Shown in pieces: positions 44,409 through 52,286 of a stretch of DNA of 64,000 nucleotides. Position numbers and translations under genes: made by a program. The number at the start of each line of letters is the position of its first letter. The stretch's first letter is position 1. Source of the stretch: Solirubrobacteraceae bacterium (GTDB lineage: Bacteria > Actinomycetota > Thermoleophilia > Solirubrobacterales > Solirubrobacteraceae); contig JALNWQ010000010.1 in NCBI GenBank assembly GCA_023230855.1, forward strand, positions 121,567-185,566, read 5' to 3'. The notes beneath the pieces were generated by a model. That model saw only the letters and a program-made list of their open reading frames with translations, ran no database searches and was not told the DNA's origin.

Positions 44409-45638
44409 GTGAGCGTGCAAGTGCGGCCCGTTCGCCGTCGCGGTGACCTCCGGGCCTTCGTCGACCTGCCGTACCGGCTCTACGCCGGGATCCCCCAATG
44501 GGCGCCTCCGCTGCGGCTGCTCGTCCGGCGGCAGCTGGACCGACGGCGCAACCCGTTCTTCGAGCATGCGGAGGCCGAGTACTTCCTCGCGGAGCGGGAC
44601 GGGCGCGTCGTCGGCCGGATCACCGCGCAGATCGACCGCAACCTCCACGCGTTCCAGGGCAATCGCTGGGGCCAGTTCGGCTGGTTCGAGTGCGAGGACG
44701 ACCCCGAGGCGGCCACGGCGCTCGTCGAGGCCGCGGCGGACTGGGTCCGCGAGCGCGGCGCCGACCGCGTGGTCGGTCCGATGAGCTTCACGACGAACGA
44801 CGAGTGCGGGCTGCTCGTGGCCGGGTTCGACCGCCCGCCGATCATCCTCACCGGGTGGCACCACCCCTACTACGCGCGACTGCTCGAGGGCGCCGGGCTG
44901 GGCAAGGCGATGGACGCCCTGATGTGGACGCTGCACGTGTCGGAGCGCGACCGCGTGCACCCCGCGATCTGGCAGATGGCCTCGCAGGTCGAGTCCGAGC
45001 ACGGCATCCGATGCCGACACTTCCGCAAGGCCGACCTCGAGGCCGAGGTCGGCCGGTTCCTCGAGGTGTACAACGCGGCGTGGGAGCGCAACTGGGGGTT
45101 CGTGCCGCTGTCGGAGGCCGAGGTCCGGGCCTACGCGAAGGACCTGCGCCCGGTCCTCGACGAGCGCTGGGCGATGATCGCCGAGCAGGTCGACACCGGC
45201 CGGGTCGTCGGCGCCGCGCTGTCGCTGCCCGACATGAACCAGGTGCTCGCCCGCGTGCGCAGCGGTCGGCTGCTGCCGTTCGGGTGGCTCACCCTGCTGC
45301 GCCACCGCCACCACACCGACCGCGTGCGCGTGCTCGCGCTCGGCGTCAAGCGGGAGTTCCAGCACACCGGGGTCGCCGCCCGGCTCTACGAGATGCACTA
45401 CGACTCGGCCGCCGCCACGCCCCAGAAGGAGGGCGAGACCGGGTGGATCCTCGAGACGAACACCGCGATGAACAAGGCGATGGCGGGCATGGGTGGCACG
45501 GTCGTGCGTCGCTACCGGTTCTACGAGCGGCTGCTCGAGGAGGGCGCCACGTCGTCGGCCGCCCCCGGCGGTGAGTTCTCGGGGGACTGGACCCAGGAGA
45601 CCGCCGGCGACGGCGCCGTGGCGCGCGTCGAGGCGTAG
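44409..45638 (+). CDS. GNAT-superfamily N-acyltransferase, paralogue 1
   Basis: This 409-residue protein starts VSVQVRPVRRRGDLRAFVDLPYRLY; the GTG 44409 start matches the second paralogue and the -10 box. It contains FFEHAEAEYFLAERDGRVVGRI, GWFECEDD, a GP.SFTTNDECGLL segment and GWHHPYYARLLEGAG, and a second half with FRKADLEAEVGRFLEVYN and a C-terminal GNAT-like fold. Such 370-410 residue GNAT-like proteins are found beside SPT genes in several phyla, and a GNAT-type protein acts as ceramide synthase in Caulobacter, so N-acylation of a sphingoid base is a plausible role; this is inference. No signal peptide. The next gene is its tandem copy, 33 bases on. Confidence 0.7.
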   Translation: MSVQVRPVRRRGDLRAFVDLPYRLYAGIPQWAPPLRLLVRRQLDRRRNPFFEHAEAEYFLAERDGRVVGRITAQIDRNLHAFQGNRWGQFGWFECEDDPEAATALVEAAADWVRERGADRVVGPMSFTTNDECGLLVAGFDRPPIILTGWHHPYYARLLEGAGLGKAMDALMWTLHVSERDRVHPAIWQMASQVESEHGIRCRHFRKADLEAEVGRFLEVYNAAWERNWGFVPLSEAEVRAYAKDLRPVLDERWAMIAEQVDTGRVVGAALSLPDMNQVLARVRSGRLLPFGWLTLLRHRHHTDRVRVLALGVKREFQHTGVAARLYEMHYDSAAATPQKEGETGWILETNTAMNKAMAGMGGTVVRRYRFYERLLEEGATSSAAPGGEFSGDWTQETAGDGAVARVEA

Positions 45639-45657
45639 TGGACCACCGGCCGCCCGC

Positions 45658-45663
45658 TAGGGT
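45658..45663 (+). promoter_or_regulatory. -10 box (TAGGGT) of the second GNAT gene
   Basis: TAGGGT ends 8 bases before the GTG at 45672; spacing and sequence copy those of the first GNAT gene. Confidence 0.6.
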
Positions 45664-45671
45664 CTGCGCCC

Positions 45672-46898
45672 GTGACCGTGCAGATCCGCCCCGTGCGCAC
45701 GCGCGGTGACCTCAACGCGTTCGTCGACCTGCCGTTCCGGCTCTACCGGGGACAGGAGCACTGGGTCCCGCCGCTGCGGCTGCTCCACAAGCAGGAGCTG
45801 AACCGCAAGCGCAACCCGTTCTTCGAGCACGCCGAGGCGGAGTACTTCCTCGCCGAGCGGGACGGACGGGTCGTCGGGCGGATCACCGCGCAGATCGACC
45901 GCAACCTCCACGCGTTCCAGGGCAACCGCTGGGGCCAGTTCGGCTGGTTCGAGTGCGAGGACGACCAGGAGGCCACCGACGCGCTGCTCGACACCGCCGC
46001 CGAGTGGGTCCGCACCCGCGGCTGCGACCGGCTCGTCGGGCCGTTCTCGTTCACCACCAACGACGAGTGCGGCCTGCTGATCGCCGGCCACGATCGTCCG
46101 CCGATCGTGCTGACCGGCTGGCACCACCCGTACTACCGGGCGCTGCTGGAGAACGCCGGGATGGCCCGGGCGATGGACACGCTGATGTGGGACTGCCACG
46201 CCCGGGAGCGCGCCGGGGTGCACCCGATGCTGTGGAAGGCCGCCGAGCGCGTGGAGCCCGATCACGGGATCGTCGTGCGCAACTTCCGCAAGAAGGACAT
46301 CGAGGCCGAGATCGGCCGGTTCCTCGAGGTGTACAACAGCGCGTGGGAGCGCAACTGGGGCTTCGTGCCGCTGACCGAGAGGGAGGTCCGGCACTACGCG
46401 AAGGAGCTCGGCCCGATCCTCGACGAGAACTGGGCGTTCGTCGCCGAGAAGCGCGACACCGGCGAGGTCGTCGGCGCGGCGCTGACGGTGCCGGACTTCA
46501 ACCAGGTCCTCGCCCGCGTGCGCAACGGACGGCTGCTGCCGTTCGGCTGGCTCAAGCTCCTGCGGCACCGCCGGGACATCGACCGCATCCGGATCTTCGC
46601 GCTCGGCGTCAAGCCCGACTACGCCCACACCGGCCTGGGGGCCAAGCTCTACGAGGTCCACTATCAGGCGGCGATGTCCACCCCGCAGGGCGGCGGCGAG
46701 GCCGGGTGGATCCTGGAGTCCAACGTCGCGATGAACAAGGGGATGAAGCGGATGGGCGGTCGGATCGCCCGCCGCTACCGGTTCTACGAGCGGCTGCTCG
46801 AGGAGGATGCCGAGCCGTCGGTGCCCCCGGAGTCCCGCTACAGCGGCGACTGGGTCGACGAGACGACGATGGCGCGCGGACGGACCGAGAACGTCTGA
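45672..46898 (+). CDS. GNAT-superfamily N-acyltransferase, paralogue 2
   Basis: This 408-residue protein is a close paralogue of its neighbour, starting VTVQIRPVRTRGDLNAFVDL and keeping all its motifs (FFEHAEAEYFLAERDGRVVGRI, TTNDECGLLIAGHDRPPIVL, GWHHPYYRALLENAG, FRKKDIEAEIGRFLEVYN). The conserved region is nearly identical at the DNA level too (about 45809-45960 against 44549-44700), a sign of recent duplication or gene conversion. It has its own leaderless promoter, so each copy can be controlled separately. Substrate unknown. Confidence 0.7.
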   Translation: MTVQIRPVRTRGDLNAFVDLPFRLYRGQEHWVPPLRLLHKQELNRKRNPFFEHAEAEYFLAERDGRVVGRITAQIDRNLHAFQGNRWGQFGWFECEDDQEATDALLDTAAEWVRTRGCDRLVGPFSFTTNDECGLLIAGHDRPPIVLTGWHHPYYRALLENAGMARAMDTLMWDCHARERAGVHPMLWKAAERVEPDHGIVVRNFRKKDIEAEIGRFLEVYNSAWERNWGFVPLTEREVRHYAKELGPILDENWAFVAEKRDTGEVVGAALTVPDFNQVLARVRNGRLLPFGWLKLLRHRRDIDRIRIFALGVKPDYAHTGLGAKLYEVHYQAAMSTPQGGGEAGWILESNVAMNKGMKRMGGRIARRYRFYERLLEEDAEPSVPPESRYSGDWVDETTMARGRTENV

Positions 46899-46918
46899 CC
46901 GTCATCCGACCGTCCCGC

Positions 46919-46924
46919 TAGCCT
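46919..46924 (+). promoter_or_regulatory. -10 box (TAGCCT) of the gene at 46932
   Basis: TAGCCT ends 7 bases before the ATG at 46932. Confidence 0.55.
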
Positions 46925-46931
46925 CGGGGCG

Positions 46932-47243
46932 ATGGCCCCCTCCGATCCCGCGCCGGTGACGTACGACGACGCCCCCGAGGTGCTCGACGCGCAGATCGTC
47001 GCGGTCGACGCGACCGAGGACCGCACGGAGGACCTGCAGCCGACGCGGCGCAACGGCGTCGTCGTCGCGAAGCAGGCGGCGGCGGTCGTCACCACCGGGT
47101 TCGTCGCGGGGGCGCTGGCCACCGCGGTCGTGTCGCGTCGGGTCGGCCGGGCCCGGGCCCGGCGTAGCCCGTCGCTGCGGGGCCTCGAGGCGACCGACGG
47201 CCAGCGGTTCCTCGTCGAGATCCACCGGTTGCGGCCGCGCTAG
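46932..47243 (+). CDS. Small single-pass membrane protein
   Basis: This 103-residue protein has an acidic N-terminus (PEVLDAQIVAVDATEDRTEDL), one membrane helix (AAAVVTTGFVAGALATAVVS) and a short basic tail (RRVGRARARRSPSLRG). The pattern suggests inside-positive anchoring. The leaderless start supports a genuine gene. No family recognised. Confidence 0.55.
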   Translation: MAPSDPAPVTYDDAPEVLDAQIVAVDATEDRTEDLQPTRRNGVVVAKQAAAVVTTGFVAGALATAVVSRRVGRARARRSPSLRGLEATDGQRFLVEIHRLRPR

Positions 47244-47297
47244 CGGCCCGGACGGGACGGTGCGCGTGACGCGTCCACCGACGCGGGGCGGGGTGGC

Positions 47298-48248
47298 GTG
47301 ACGCCCGTCGAGGTGCGCACCGAGATCCTGCCGTCCGGGCCCTACCGGCTGCCCGGCCCACTCCCCGACGGCACGCTCCGCCGGCGGGGCGACGTGCTCG
47401 TGCGCCTGCTGCGCGTCGACGGTCACGACGTGCTGCTGCGCGCCGCCCGGGCCCGCGACGGTCGGGTGACCCTGGGCGCCCGCCTGCTCGGGGACGACGC
47501 CGGGGCGGGTGCGCGGGACCCGCGGCGGGCGGCCTCCGAGGCGCTGCGCCGCTGGCGGTTCGCCCTCGCCGTCGACCAGGACCTGCGGCCGTTCCTCGCG
47601 GCGCACCGTGACGATCCGCTCATCGGCCCGTCGCTGCGCGCCCACCCGTGGCGGCGCCCGCACCGCCGACCCTCGGTGTTCGAGGCGGTGCTCTGCGCGG
47701 TCTGCGAGCAGCTCATCGCGTACGAGGACGCGGTCGCGATCACCCGCCGGATCGCCCATCGCCACGGCGCATCCACCCGCTGGGCGCCGGCCGGGGGCGG
47801 CGACCCGCTGGCGTTGACGGCGCCGCCGGACGCCGCGACGGTCGCCGGTCGCACGGCGCCCGCCCACCTCGAGGCGTGCGGCCTGGCCCCGTCGCGCGCG
47901 GCGGCGCTCCACCGGGCGGCCCGCGAGCTCGCGTCCGGCCGGATCGACGAGGCGGGGGACCCCGACCGTGTGCTGCTGCGACTCGGACGGATCCCCGGGA
48001 TCGGCAGCTGGACCCTGGCCCTCGTCGCCGCGCAGGGCCTGGGGCGGGTGGATCGTCCGCCGTCCGGGGACCTCAACCTCCGCAAGGCCCTGGGTCGCAT
48101 CCGCACCGGCGACCCACGGGCCCGGGTCCCCGAGGACGACGTCGACGCGTGGCTCGCCCCCTACGCGCCGTGGGGGGCGCTCGCCGCCGCGCACCTCATG
48201 GCCCGTCGCCCGGACACGCTCCCGGTCACCGTGCCGACGGCGGCGTAG
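47298..48248 (+). CDS. AlkA-like DNA-3-methyladenine glycosylase
   Basis: This 316-residue GTG-started protein ends in an HhH-GPD domain: RLGRIPGIGSWTLALVAAQGL is the helix-hairpin-helix, and SGDLNLRKALGR carries the catalytic Asp as in AlkA (GDLGLR). SVFEAVLCAVCEQLIAYEDAV matches the AlkA substrate-pocket helix region. An N-terminal domain of about 100 residues precedes it. It should remove alkylated purines in base excision repair. No Ada- or AP-endonuclease gene is nearby. Confidence 0.85.
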   Translation: MTPVEVRTEILPSGPYRLPGPLPDGTLRRRGDVLVRLLRVDGHDVLLRAARARDGRVTLGARLLGDDAGAGARDPRRAASEALRRWRFALAVDQDLRPFLAAHRDDPLIGPSLRAHPWRRPHRRPSVFEAVLCAVCEQLIAYEDAVAITRRIAHRHGASTRWAPAGGGDPLALTAPPDAATVAGRTAPAHLEACGLAPSRAAALHRAARELASGRIDEAGDPDRVLLRLGRIPGIGSWTLALVAAQGLGRVDRPPSGDLNLRKALGRIRTGDPRARVPEDDVDAWLAPYAPWGALAAAHLMARRPDTLPVTVPTAA

Positions 48249-48291
48249 GGCCGGGGCACGGCGGGCGCGGGCCGGGCGGGCGCTCCGCGGC

Positions 48292-49383
48292 TCAGGACCC
48301 CCGGTACCCGGGGAGCGCCTCGGACGGGGTCGCCTTGCCACCCGGGGTCTTGCGGCCCTCGCCGGCGCCCTCGCCGGGCAGGAAGTCGGTCGTCACCGCC
48401 TGGTCCAGCGCGATCCGCTGCTTCAGCAGGCCGTTCTCGACCATCCACTGCCCGTACCGGGCCCAGCCGTCGAAGTCGAGCCAGCCCCACGGCTTGTCGT
48501 CGTCCTTGGGGAAGAACGCGCCGAGGGTCTTCTCGACGACCTCCTCCTGCAGCTCGGCGTCGAGGTCGCGGTTGGCGCGCAGGAGCGGGATCGTGCCGCG
48601 GACCGGGTCACGCTTGACCGCGTCGTACCCGACCGCCACCGCCCGGACGAACCGCCGGACCGCGGACTCCCTATCGCGCAACGTCTCGGCGCGGGCGACG
48701 AGCACGAGCTCGGCGTACTCCGGGACCCCGAGCTCGTCGACGGGCACGACGACGGGCCTGCGATCGCGACGCGTCAGCTCCACGCCCTCGTAGTTCCAGA
48801 ACGCGCCGAGCGTCGCGTCGACCTTCTTGCCGATGAGGGCCTGGTTGAGCCCCGAGCCGACGTTGACGCGCTTGACGTCCTTCGGGTCGACCCCGGCCTG
48901 CTCGAGGATCGTGTCGAGGTAGGCCGTCTGGTACGCGATCCCGGCGGTGCCGACGGTCTTGCCCTTGAGGTCGGCCGGCTTGGCGATCTTGGCGTGCGGC
49001 AGGCTGATGAGGCTCGTCAGCGGACGCTGGACGACCGCCGCGAAGGCCACGACGTCGGACCCGGCGGCCCGGGCGAGCATGATCTCGGGCTGGTAGCTGA
49101 TCGCGACGTCGACGCGACCGGCGGCGACCTGCTGCAGCACGGTGGCGGGATCGGACGGCTGCTGGATGCGGACCTTCAGGCCCGCGTCCTCGAACCGGCC
49201 GTCCGCCTCGGCCTTGTAGATCCCCACGTGGTTGGCGTTGGGGTGGTAGTCGAGCAGCAGCGACAGCTCCTCCGTCGGCGGCGGGGGCGCGGACGCCCCG
49301 GGCTCGTCGCGCTCGCCGCACGAGGCGAGGGCGAGCGTCGCCACCAGGGCGGCGAGCAGAAGGAGGGGTCGGCGGACGTTCAT
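48292..49383 (-). CDS. ABC transporter substrate-binding lipoprotein (NMT1/ThiY-like)
   Basis: This 363-residue protein has a lipobox (LALASCGE) and the NMT1/THI5 fold. LLLDYHPNANHVGIYKAEADG matches the LDW.PNTNH.GLYVA motif of ThiY, which binds pyrimidine precursors of thiamine. Then come AAGRVDVAISYQPE and GSGLNQALIGKKVDATLGAFWNYEGVEL. The likely ligand is an HMP-type thiamine precursor or riboflavin; the exact one cannot be told. Its ATG overlaps the stop of the permease gene (ATGA). No TPP riboswitch is seen upstream of the operon. Confidence 0.85.
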   Translation of the reverse strand: MNVRRPLLLLAALVATLALASCGERDEPGASAPPPPTEELSLLLDYHPNANHVGIYKAEADGRFEDAGLKVRIQQPSDPATVLQQVAAGRVDVAISYQPEIMLARAAGSDVVAFAAVVQRPLTSLISLPHAKIAKPADLKGKTVGTAGIAYQTAYLDTILEQAGVDPKDVKRVNVGSGLNQALIGKKVDATLGAFWNYEGVELTRRDRRPVVVPVDELGVPEYAELVLVARAETLRDRESAVRRFVRAVAVGYDAVKRDPVRGTIPLLRANRDLDAELQEEVVEKTLGAFFPKDDDKPWGWLDFDGWARYGQWMVENGLLKQRIALDQAVTTDFLPGEGAGEGRKTPGGKATPSEALPGYRGS

Positions 49384-50168
49384 CGTGGTGCTCCGGGTCG
49401 GCGGTGTGCCCAGGGTGCCAGGAGTCGCTGCGCGAGGGCGAGCGCCCCGGTGGTGAGGACGGCGAAGACGGCGAGGATGAAGACGGCGGCGAACGCCCGG
49501 TCGGTGGCCAGGCTGAACCGGGCGGAGTTGATGAGCAGGCCCAGGCCCTCGGACCCCTGCTCGGCCCCGGCGTACTCGGCGAACACCGCGGCGATGCCGG
49601 CGATCGCGACGGCGACCTTCGCGCCCGACAGCGCGGCGGGCAGCGCGGCGGGCAGCTCGACCCACCGCAGCCGCTGGCGGCGCGACGCCCCCATCGTCTG
49701 CAGCAGCCGGCCCAGGTCGGGGTCGACCCGGTCGAGCGCGTCGAGCGTGTTGATGACGACGGGGAAGAAGCAGATGATCGCGACGATGACGATCTTCGGG
49801 CCCACCCCGAACCCGAGCCAGAACACGAGGACCGGGGCCAGCACGGGGATCGGCACCGCCTGGATGCCGATGACGAGCGGGCCGAGCATCGCGCGGACGA
49901 TCGCCGACAGGTGCATGAGGATCGCCAGTCCGGCCCCGAGCACGAGCGCGGTCGCCAGGCCCAGCAGGACCTCCTGGCCGGTGACGACGAACGCGTCCCA
50001 CAGCAGCGACCGGTCGTCGACGAGCGACGCCGCGACGTCGGTGGGGGCGGGCAGGAGGATCGGGTCGACGTCGGCCAGGCGCACGTACGCCTGCCACGCC
50101 GCCAGGAGCAGCAGCGGGCCGAGAACGCCCAGGGCGACCCGGACGGCCGGATGGAGGGGGCGCCTCAT
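49380..50168 (-). CDS. ABC transporter permease (ThiX/SsuC-like)
   Basis: This 262-residue protein has about six membrane helices and the binding-protein-dependent permease signature around MGASRRQRLRWVELPAALPAALSGAKVAVAIAG. It belongs to the TauC/SsuC/ThiX group. Its gene lies 49 bases after the ATPase gene and overlaps the binding-protein gene by 4 bases. Confidence 0.92.
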   Translation of the reverse strand: MRRPLHPAVRVALGVLGPLLLLAAWQAYVRLADVDPILLPAPTDVAASLVDDRSLLWDAFVVTGQEVLLGLATALVLGAGLAILMHLSAIVRAMLGPLVIGIQAVPIPVLAPVLVFWLGFGVGPKIVIVAIICFFPVVINTLDALDRVDPDLGRLLQTMGASRRQRLRWVELPAALPAALSGAKVAVAIAGIAAVFAEYAGAEQGSEGLGLLINSARFSLATDRAFAAVFILAVFAVLTTGALALAQRLLAPWAHRRPGAPR

Positions 50169-50217
50169 CGGCGAGCCGCCCGTCGGGACCGGGGGTGGGG
50201 CCGCGCGTCGGCGCCGG

Positions 50218-50994
50218 TCATGTCGCCGCGACCTCGTCGCCGCGCATCGCGGTGCGCAGCGCGTCGTGGATCCGGCGGCGGGCGTCGACGACGGCCGGGT
50301 CGGTCGCCTCGCGCCGCCGCGCCGGTCCGGCGTCGACGGAGATCCGGGCGACGACCCCGGCGGGTCGGGGGCCGAGCACGATCACCCGGTCGCCGAGCAA
50401 CGCCGCCTCCTCGACGTCGTGGGTGACGAGCAGGACGCTGCGCGGTCGCTCCTCGAGCCGCTCGGCGAGCCAGTGGCGCAGCTCCTCGCGGGTGATCGCG
50501 TCGAGCGCCCCGAACGGCTCGTCGAGGCAGAGCAGCTCGCGCTCGGTGGCCAGGGCCCGCAGGAACGACACCCGTTGGCGCATCCCGCCCGACAGCTCGT
50601 CGGGGCGGCTGCGCGCGAACCGGCCCAGCTCGACGCGATCGAGGAGCGCGTCGGCGGCCGCCCGGGCCTCGCGGCGTCCGGAGCCCGCCAGCCGTAGCGG
50701 CAACGCGACGTTGTCGCGGGCGTCGAGCCACGGCAGGAGCAGGTCGCGCTGGGGCATGAGCGCGGCGGGCGCCGCGTCGAGCGTGCCGGCGTCCGGCGCC
50801 TGCAGCCCGCAGACCATCTCGAGCAGCGTCGACTTGCCGCATCCCGACGGCCCGACGAGCGCGACCGTCTCGTGCGGGGCGACGTCCAGGTCGACCCCGT
50901 CGAGCACCGCGAGGTCCCCGAACCGCCGGACGATCCCCCGGGCGGTCAGGGGACGGGCCGCGGCCGGACCCGACGGTGGAGATTGGACGCGCAC
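50218..50994 (-). CDS. ABC transporter ATPase (TauB/SsuB/ThiZ-like)
   Basis: This 258-residue ATPase has Walker A GPSGCGKSTLLEM, the Q-loop MPQRDLLLPWL, signature LSGGMRQRVSF, Walker B LLCLDEPFGALDAI and H-loop LLVTHDVEEA. The start is placed at GTG 50994 (VRVQSPPSGP) because a TACCCT hexamer ends 9 bases before it; upstream in-frame codons are less likely. With the permease and binding protein it forms one importer. Confidence 0.92.
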   Translation of the reverse strand: MRVQSPPSGPAAARPLTARGIVRRFGDLAVLDGVDLDVAPHETVALVGPSGCGKSTLLEMVCGLQAPDAGTLDAAPAALMPQRDLLLPWLDARDNVALPLRLAGSGRREARAAADALLDRVELGRFARSRPDELSGGMRQRVSFLRALATERELLCLDEPFGALDAITREELRHWLAERLEERPRSVLLVTHDVEEAALLGDRVIVLGPRPAGVVARISVDAGPARRREATDPAVVDARRRIHDALRTAMRGDEVAAT

Positions 50995-51003
50995 CGACCC
51001 GCC

Positions 51004-51009
51004 AGGGTA
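51004..51009 (-). promoter_or_regulatory. -10 box (TACCCT) of the ABC importer operon
   Basis: TACCCT on the minus strand ends 9 bases before the GTG at 50994. Confidence 0.5.
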
Positions 51010-51075
51010 CCCCACCCCCTGACCGCCCACCGCGCCCGGGGGCGGACCCGCGGCGGTCGACCCCGGCCCGGTCGC

Positions 51076-51615
51076 TCAGCCCGGTCCCATGATGAGCAGC
51101 GAGCTCGTCGCCGTCGCGACGACCTTGCCCGCGCCGTCGCGCACCTCGCCGGCGGCGAACGCCACCCGGCGGCCGGGCTTGACGACGTGCCCGCGGGCGG
51201 TCAGTCGGCCGCTGTCGGCGTGGACCGCGCGCAGGTAGCTCACGTTGAGGTCGATCGACGTGTAGCCGACGCCGGCCGGCAGCTGCGTGTGCACCGCGCA
51301 CCCGACGACGGAGTCCAGCAGCGTCGCGACGAACCCGCCGTGGACCATGCCGATCGGGTTGTAGACCGATTCGTCGGGATGGCCGGTGAACTCGACCTCG
51401 CCGTCGCCGATCCGGGTCACGTCGAAGCCCATGACCTGCGCGATCGGGGCCGGGGGCAGCCAGCCGTCCGCGATCGCCTCCAGGTACTCGCGACCGGACA
51501 TCTCGGCGCCCCGGGCGGCGGTCGCCCGCGGGTCGTGCCAGGTGACGGTGCGGCTGCGGGGCTCGCCCCAGGACGCGGGGGCGTCGTCCACGGTCGACGG
51601 CTCGGAGGAGGTCAT
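51076..51615 (-). CDS. PaaI/hotdog-fold thioesterase
   Basis: This 179-residue protein has a hotdog thioesterase signature, NPIGMVHGGFVATLLDSVVGCAV, where the HGG region and the following Asp line the active site, and IDLNVSYLRAV later. It should hydrolyse acyl- or aryl-CoA thioesters in the cytosol. It is divergent from an HxlR regulator across 67 bases that contain a shared palindrome, so it is the likely target of that regulator. Confidence 0.87.
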   Translation of the reverse strand: MTSSEPSTVDDAPASWGEPRSRTVTWHDPRATAARGAEMSGREYLEAIADGWLPPAPIAQVMGFDVTRIGDGEVEFTGHPDESVYNPIGMVHGGFVATLLDSVVGCAVHTQLPAGVGYTSIDLNVSYLRAVHADSGRLTARGHVVKPGRRVAFAAGEVRDGAGKVVATATSSLLIMGPG

Positions 51616-51621
51616 GGCGGC

Positions 51622-51675
51622 ACCGTACCAAGCTGAGTATGGAATTTGAACTCAGCGCGCCGGGTCTGCGACACT
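51622..51675. promoter_or_regulatory. Divergent leaderless promoters sharing an operator
   Basis: On the minus strand TTCAAA (51645-51650), 17 bases, TACGGT (51622-51627), then 6 bases to the thioesterase ATG. On the plus strand TTGAAC (51646-51651), 18 bases, GACACT (51670-51675), then 7 bases to the HxlR ATG. The inverted repeat GCTGAGT-N11-ACTCAGC (51632-51656) contains both -35 elements. Confidence 0.72.
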
Positions 51676-51682
51676 GCCCCGC

Positions 51683-52135
51683 ATGGACACGCCGCGCGCC
51701 TGCTCCGTCGCCCGGTCGCTCGAGATCGTCGGGGAGCGGTGGTCGTTGCTCGTCCTGCGCGAGGTGCTGCTGGGGGTCCGGCGGTTCGCCGACATCCAGC
51801 GCCACACCGGGGCGCCACGGGCGGTGCTCACCCAGCGCCTGCGGAGGCTCGTCGACGCGGGGATCCTCGAGCGCCGCGACTACCGGCCCGACGGCGAGCG
51901 GACGCGGCAGGAGTACCACCCCACGCCGGCCGGTCGGGAGCTGCAGCCGGTCCTCGTCGCGCTCATGCAGTGGGGCGACCGGCACCTCGCCGGGCCCGAC
52001 GGGCCACCGGTGCGGATGGAGCACCACGACTGCGGCGGTGCGGTCCACGCCCACCTCGTCTGCGAGCACGGGCACGCCCTGCCGGGGGACGGCCGGGGGT
52101 TGCGGGCGGTGCCGCGGGACGTGGGCGCGGGGTAG
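51683..52135 (+). CDS. HxlR-family transcriptional regulator
   Basis: This 150-residue protein has the HxlR winged helix: CSVARSLEIVGERWSLLVLREVLLGVRRFADI, then TGAPRAVLTQRLRRLVDAGIL and the wing RPDGERTRQEYHPTPAGREL. The C-terminal tail holds several His and Cys (MEHHDCGGAVHAHLVCEHGH), a possible metal or redox site not usual in HxlR proteins. It is expected to repress or activate the divergent thioesterase gene through the shared palindrome, and to autoregulate. Confidence 0.9.
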   Translation: MDTPRACSVARSLEIVGERWSLLVLREVLLGVRRFADIQRHTGAPRAVLTQRLRRLVDAGILERRDYRPDGERTRQEYHPTPAGRELQPVLVALMQWGDRHLAGPDGPPVRMEHHDCGGAVHAHLVCEHGHALPGDGRGLRAVPRDVGAG

Positions 52136-52286
52136 GCGGGCCGGTCGACGGCACGGATGGCGAGGTCGGCGAGGACGGTGTCACGCCGGTCCCCGGCCCA
52201 CCGATCCGCGTCACGCCGCGTGGCGCGCCCCGCGCCCCGGGTCCAGCCGACCCGCGCCCCGGGCCCACCCGGTCCGACCCGTGACG

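Noticed and set aside
50995..51075. TPP riboswitch upstream of the ThiY-like importer operon
   Set aside because: Only about 80 bases separate the ATPase start from the thioesterase stop, a -10 box lies 9 bases before the start, and no THI-box core is visible.
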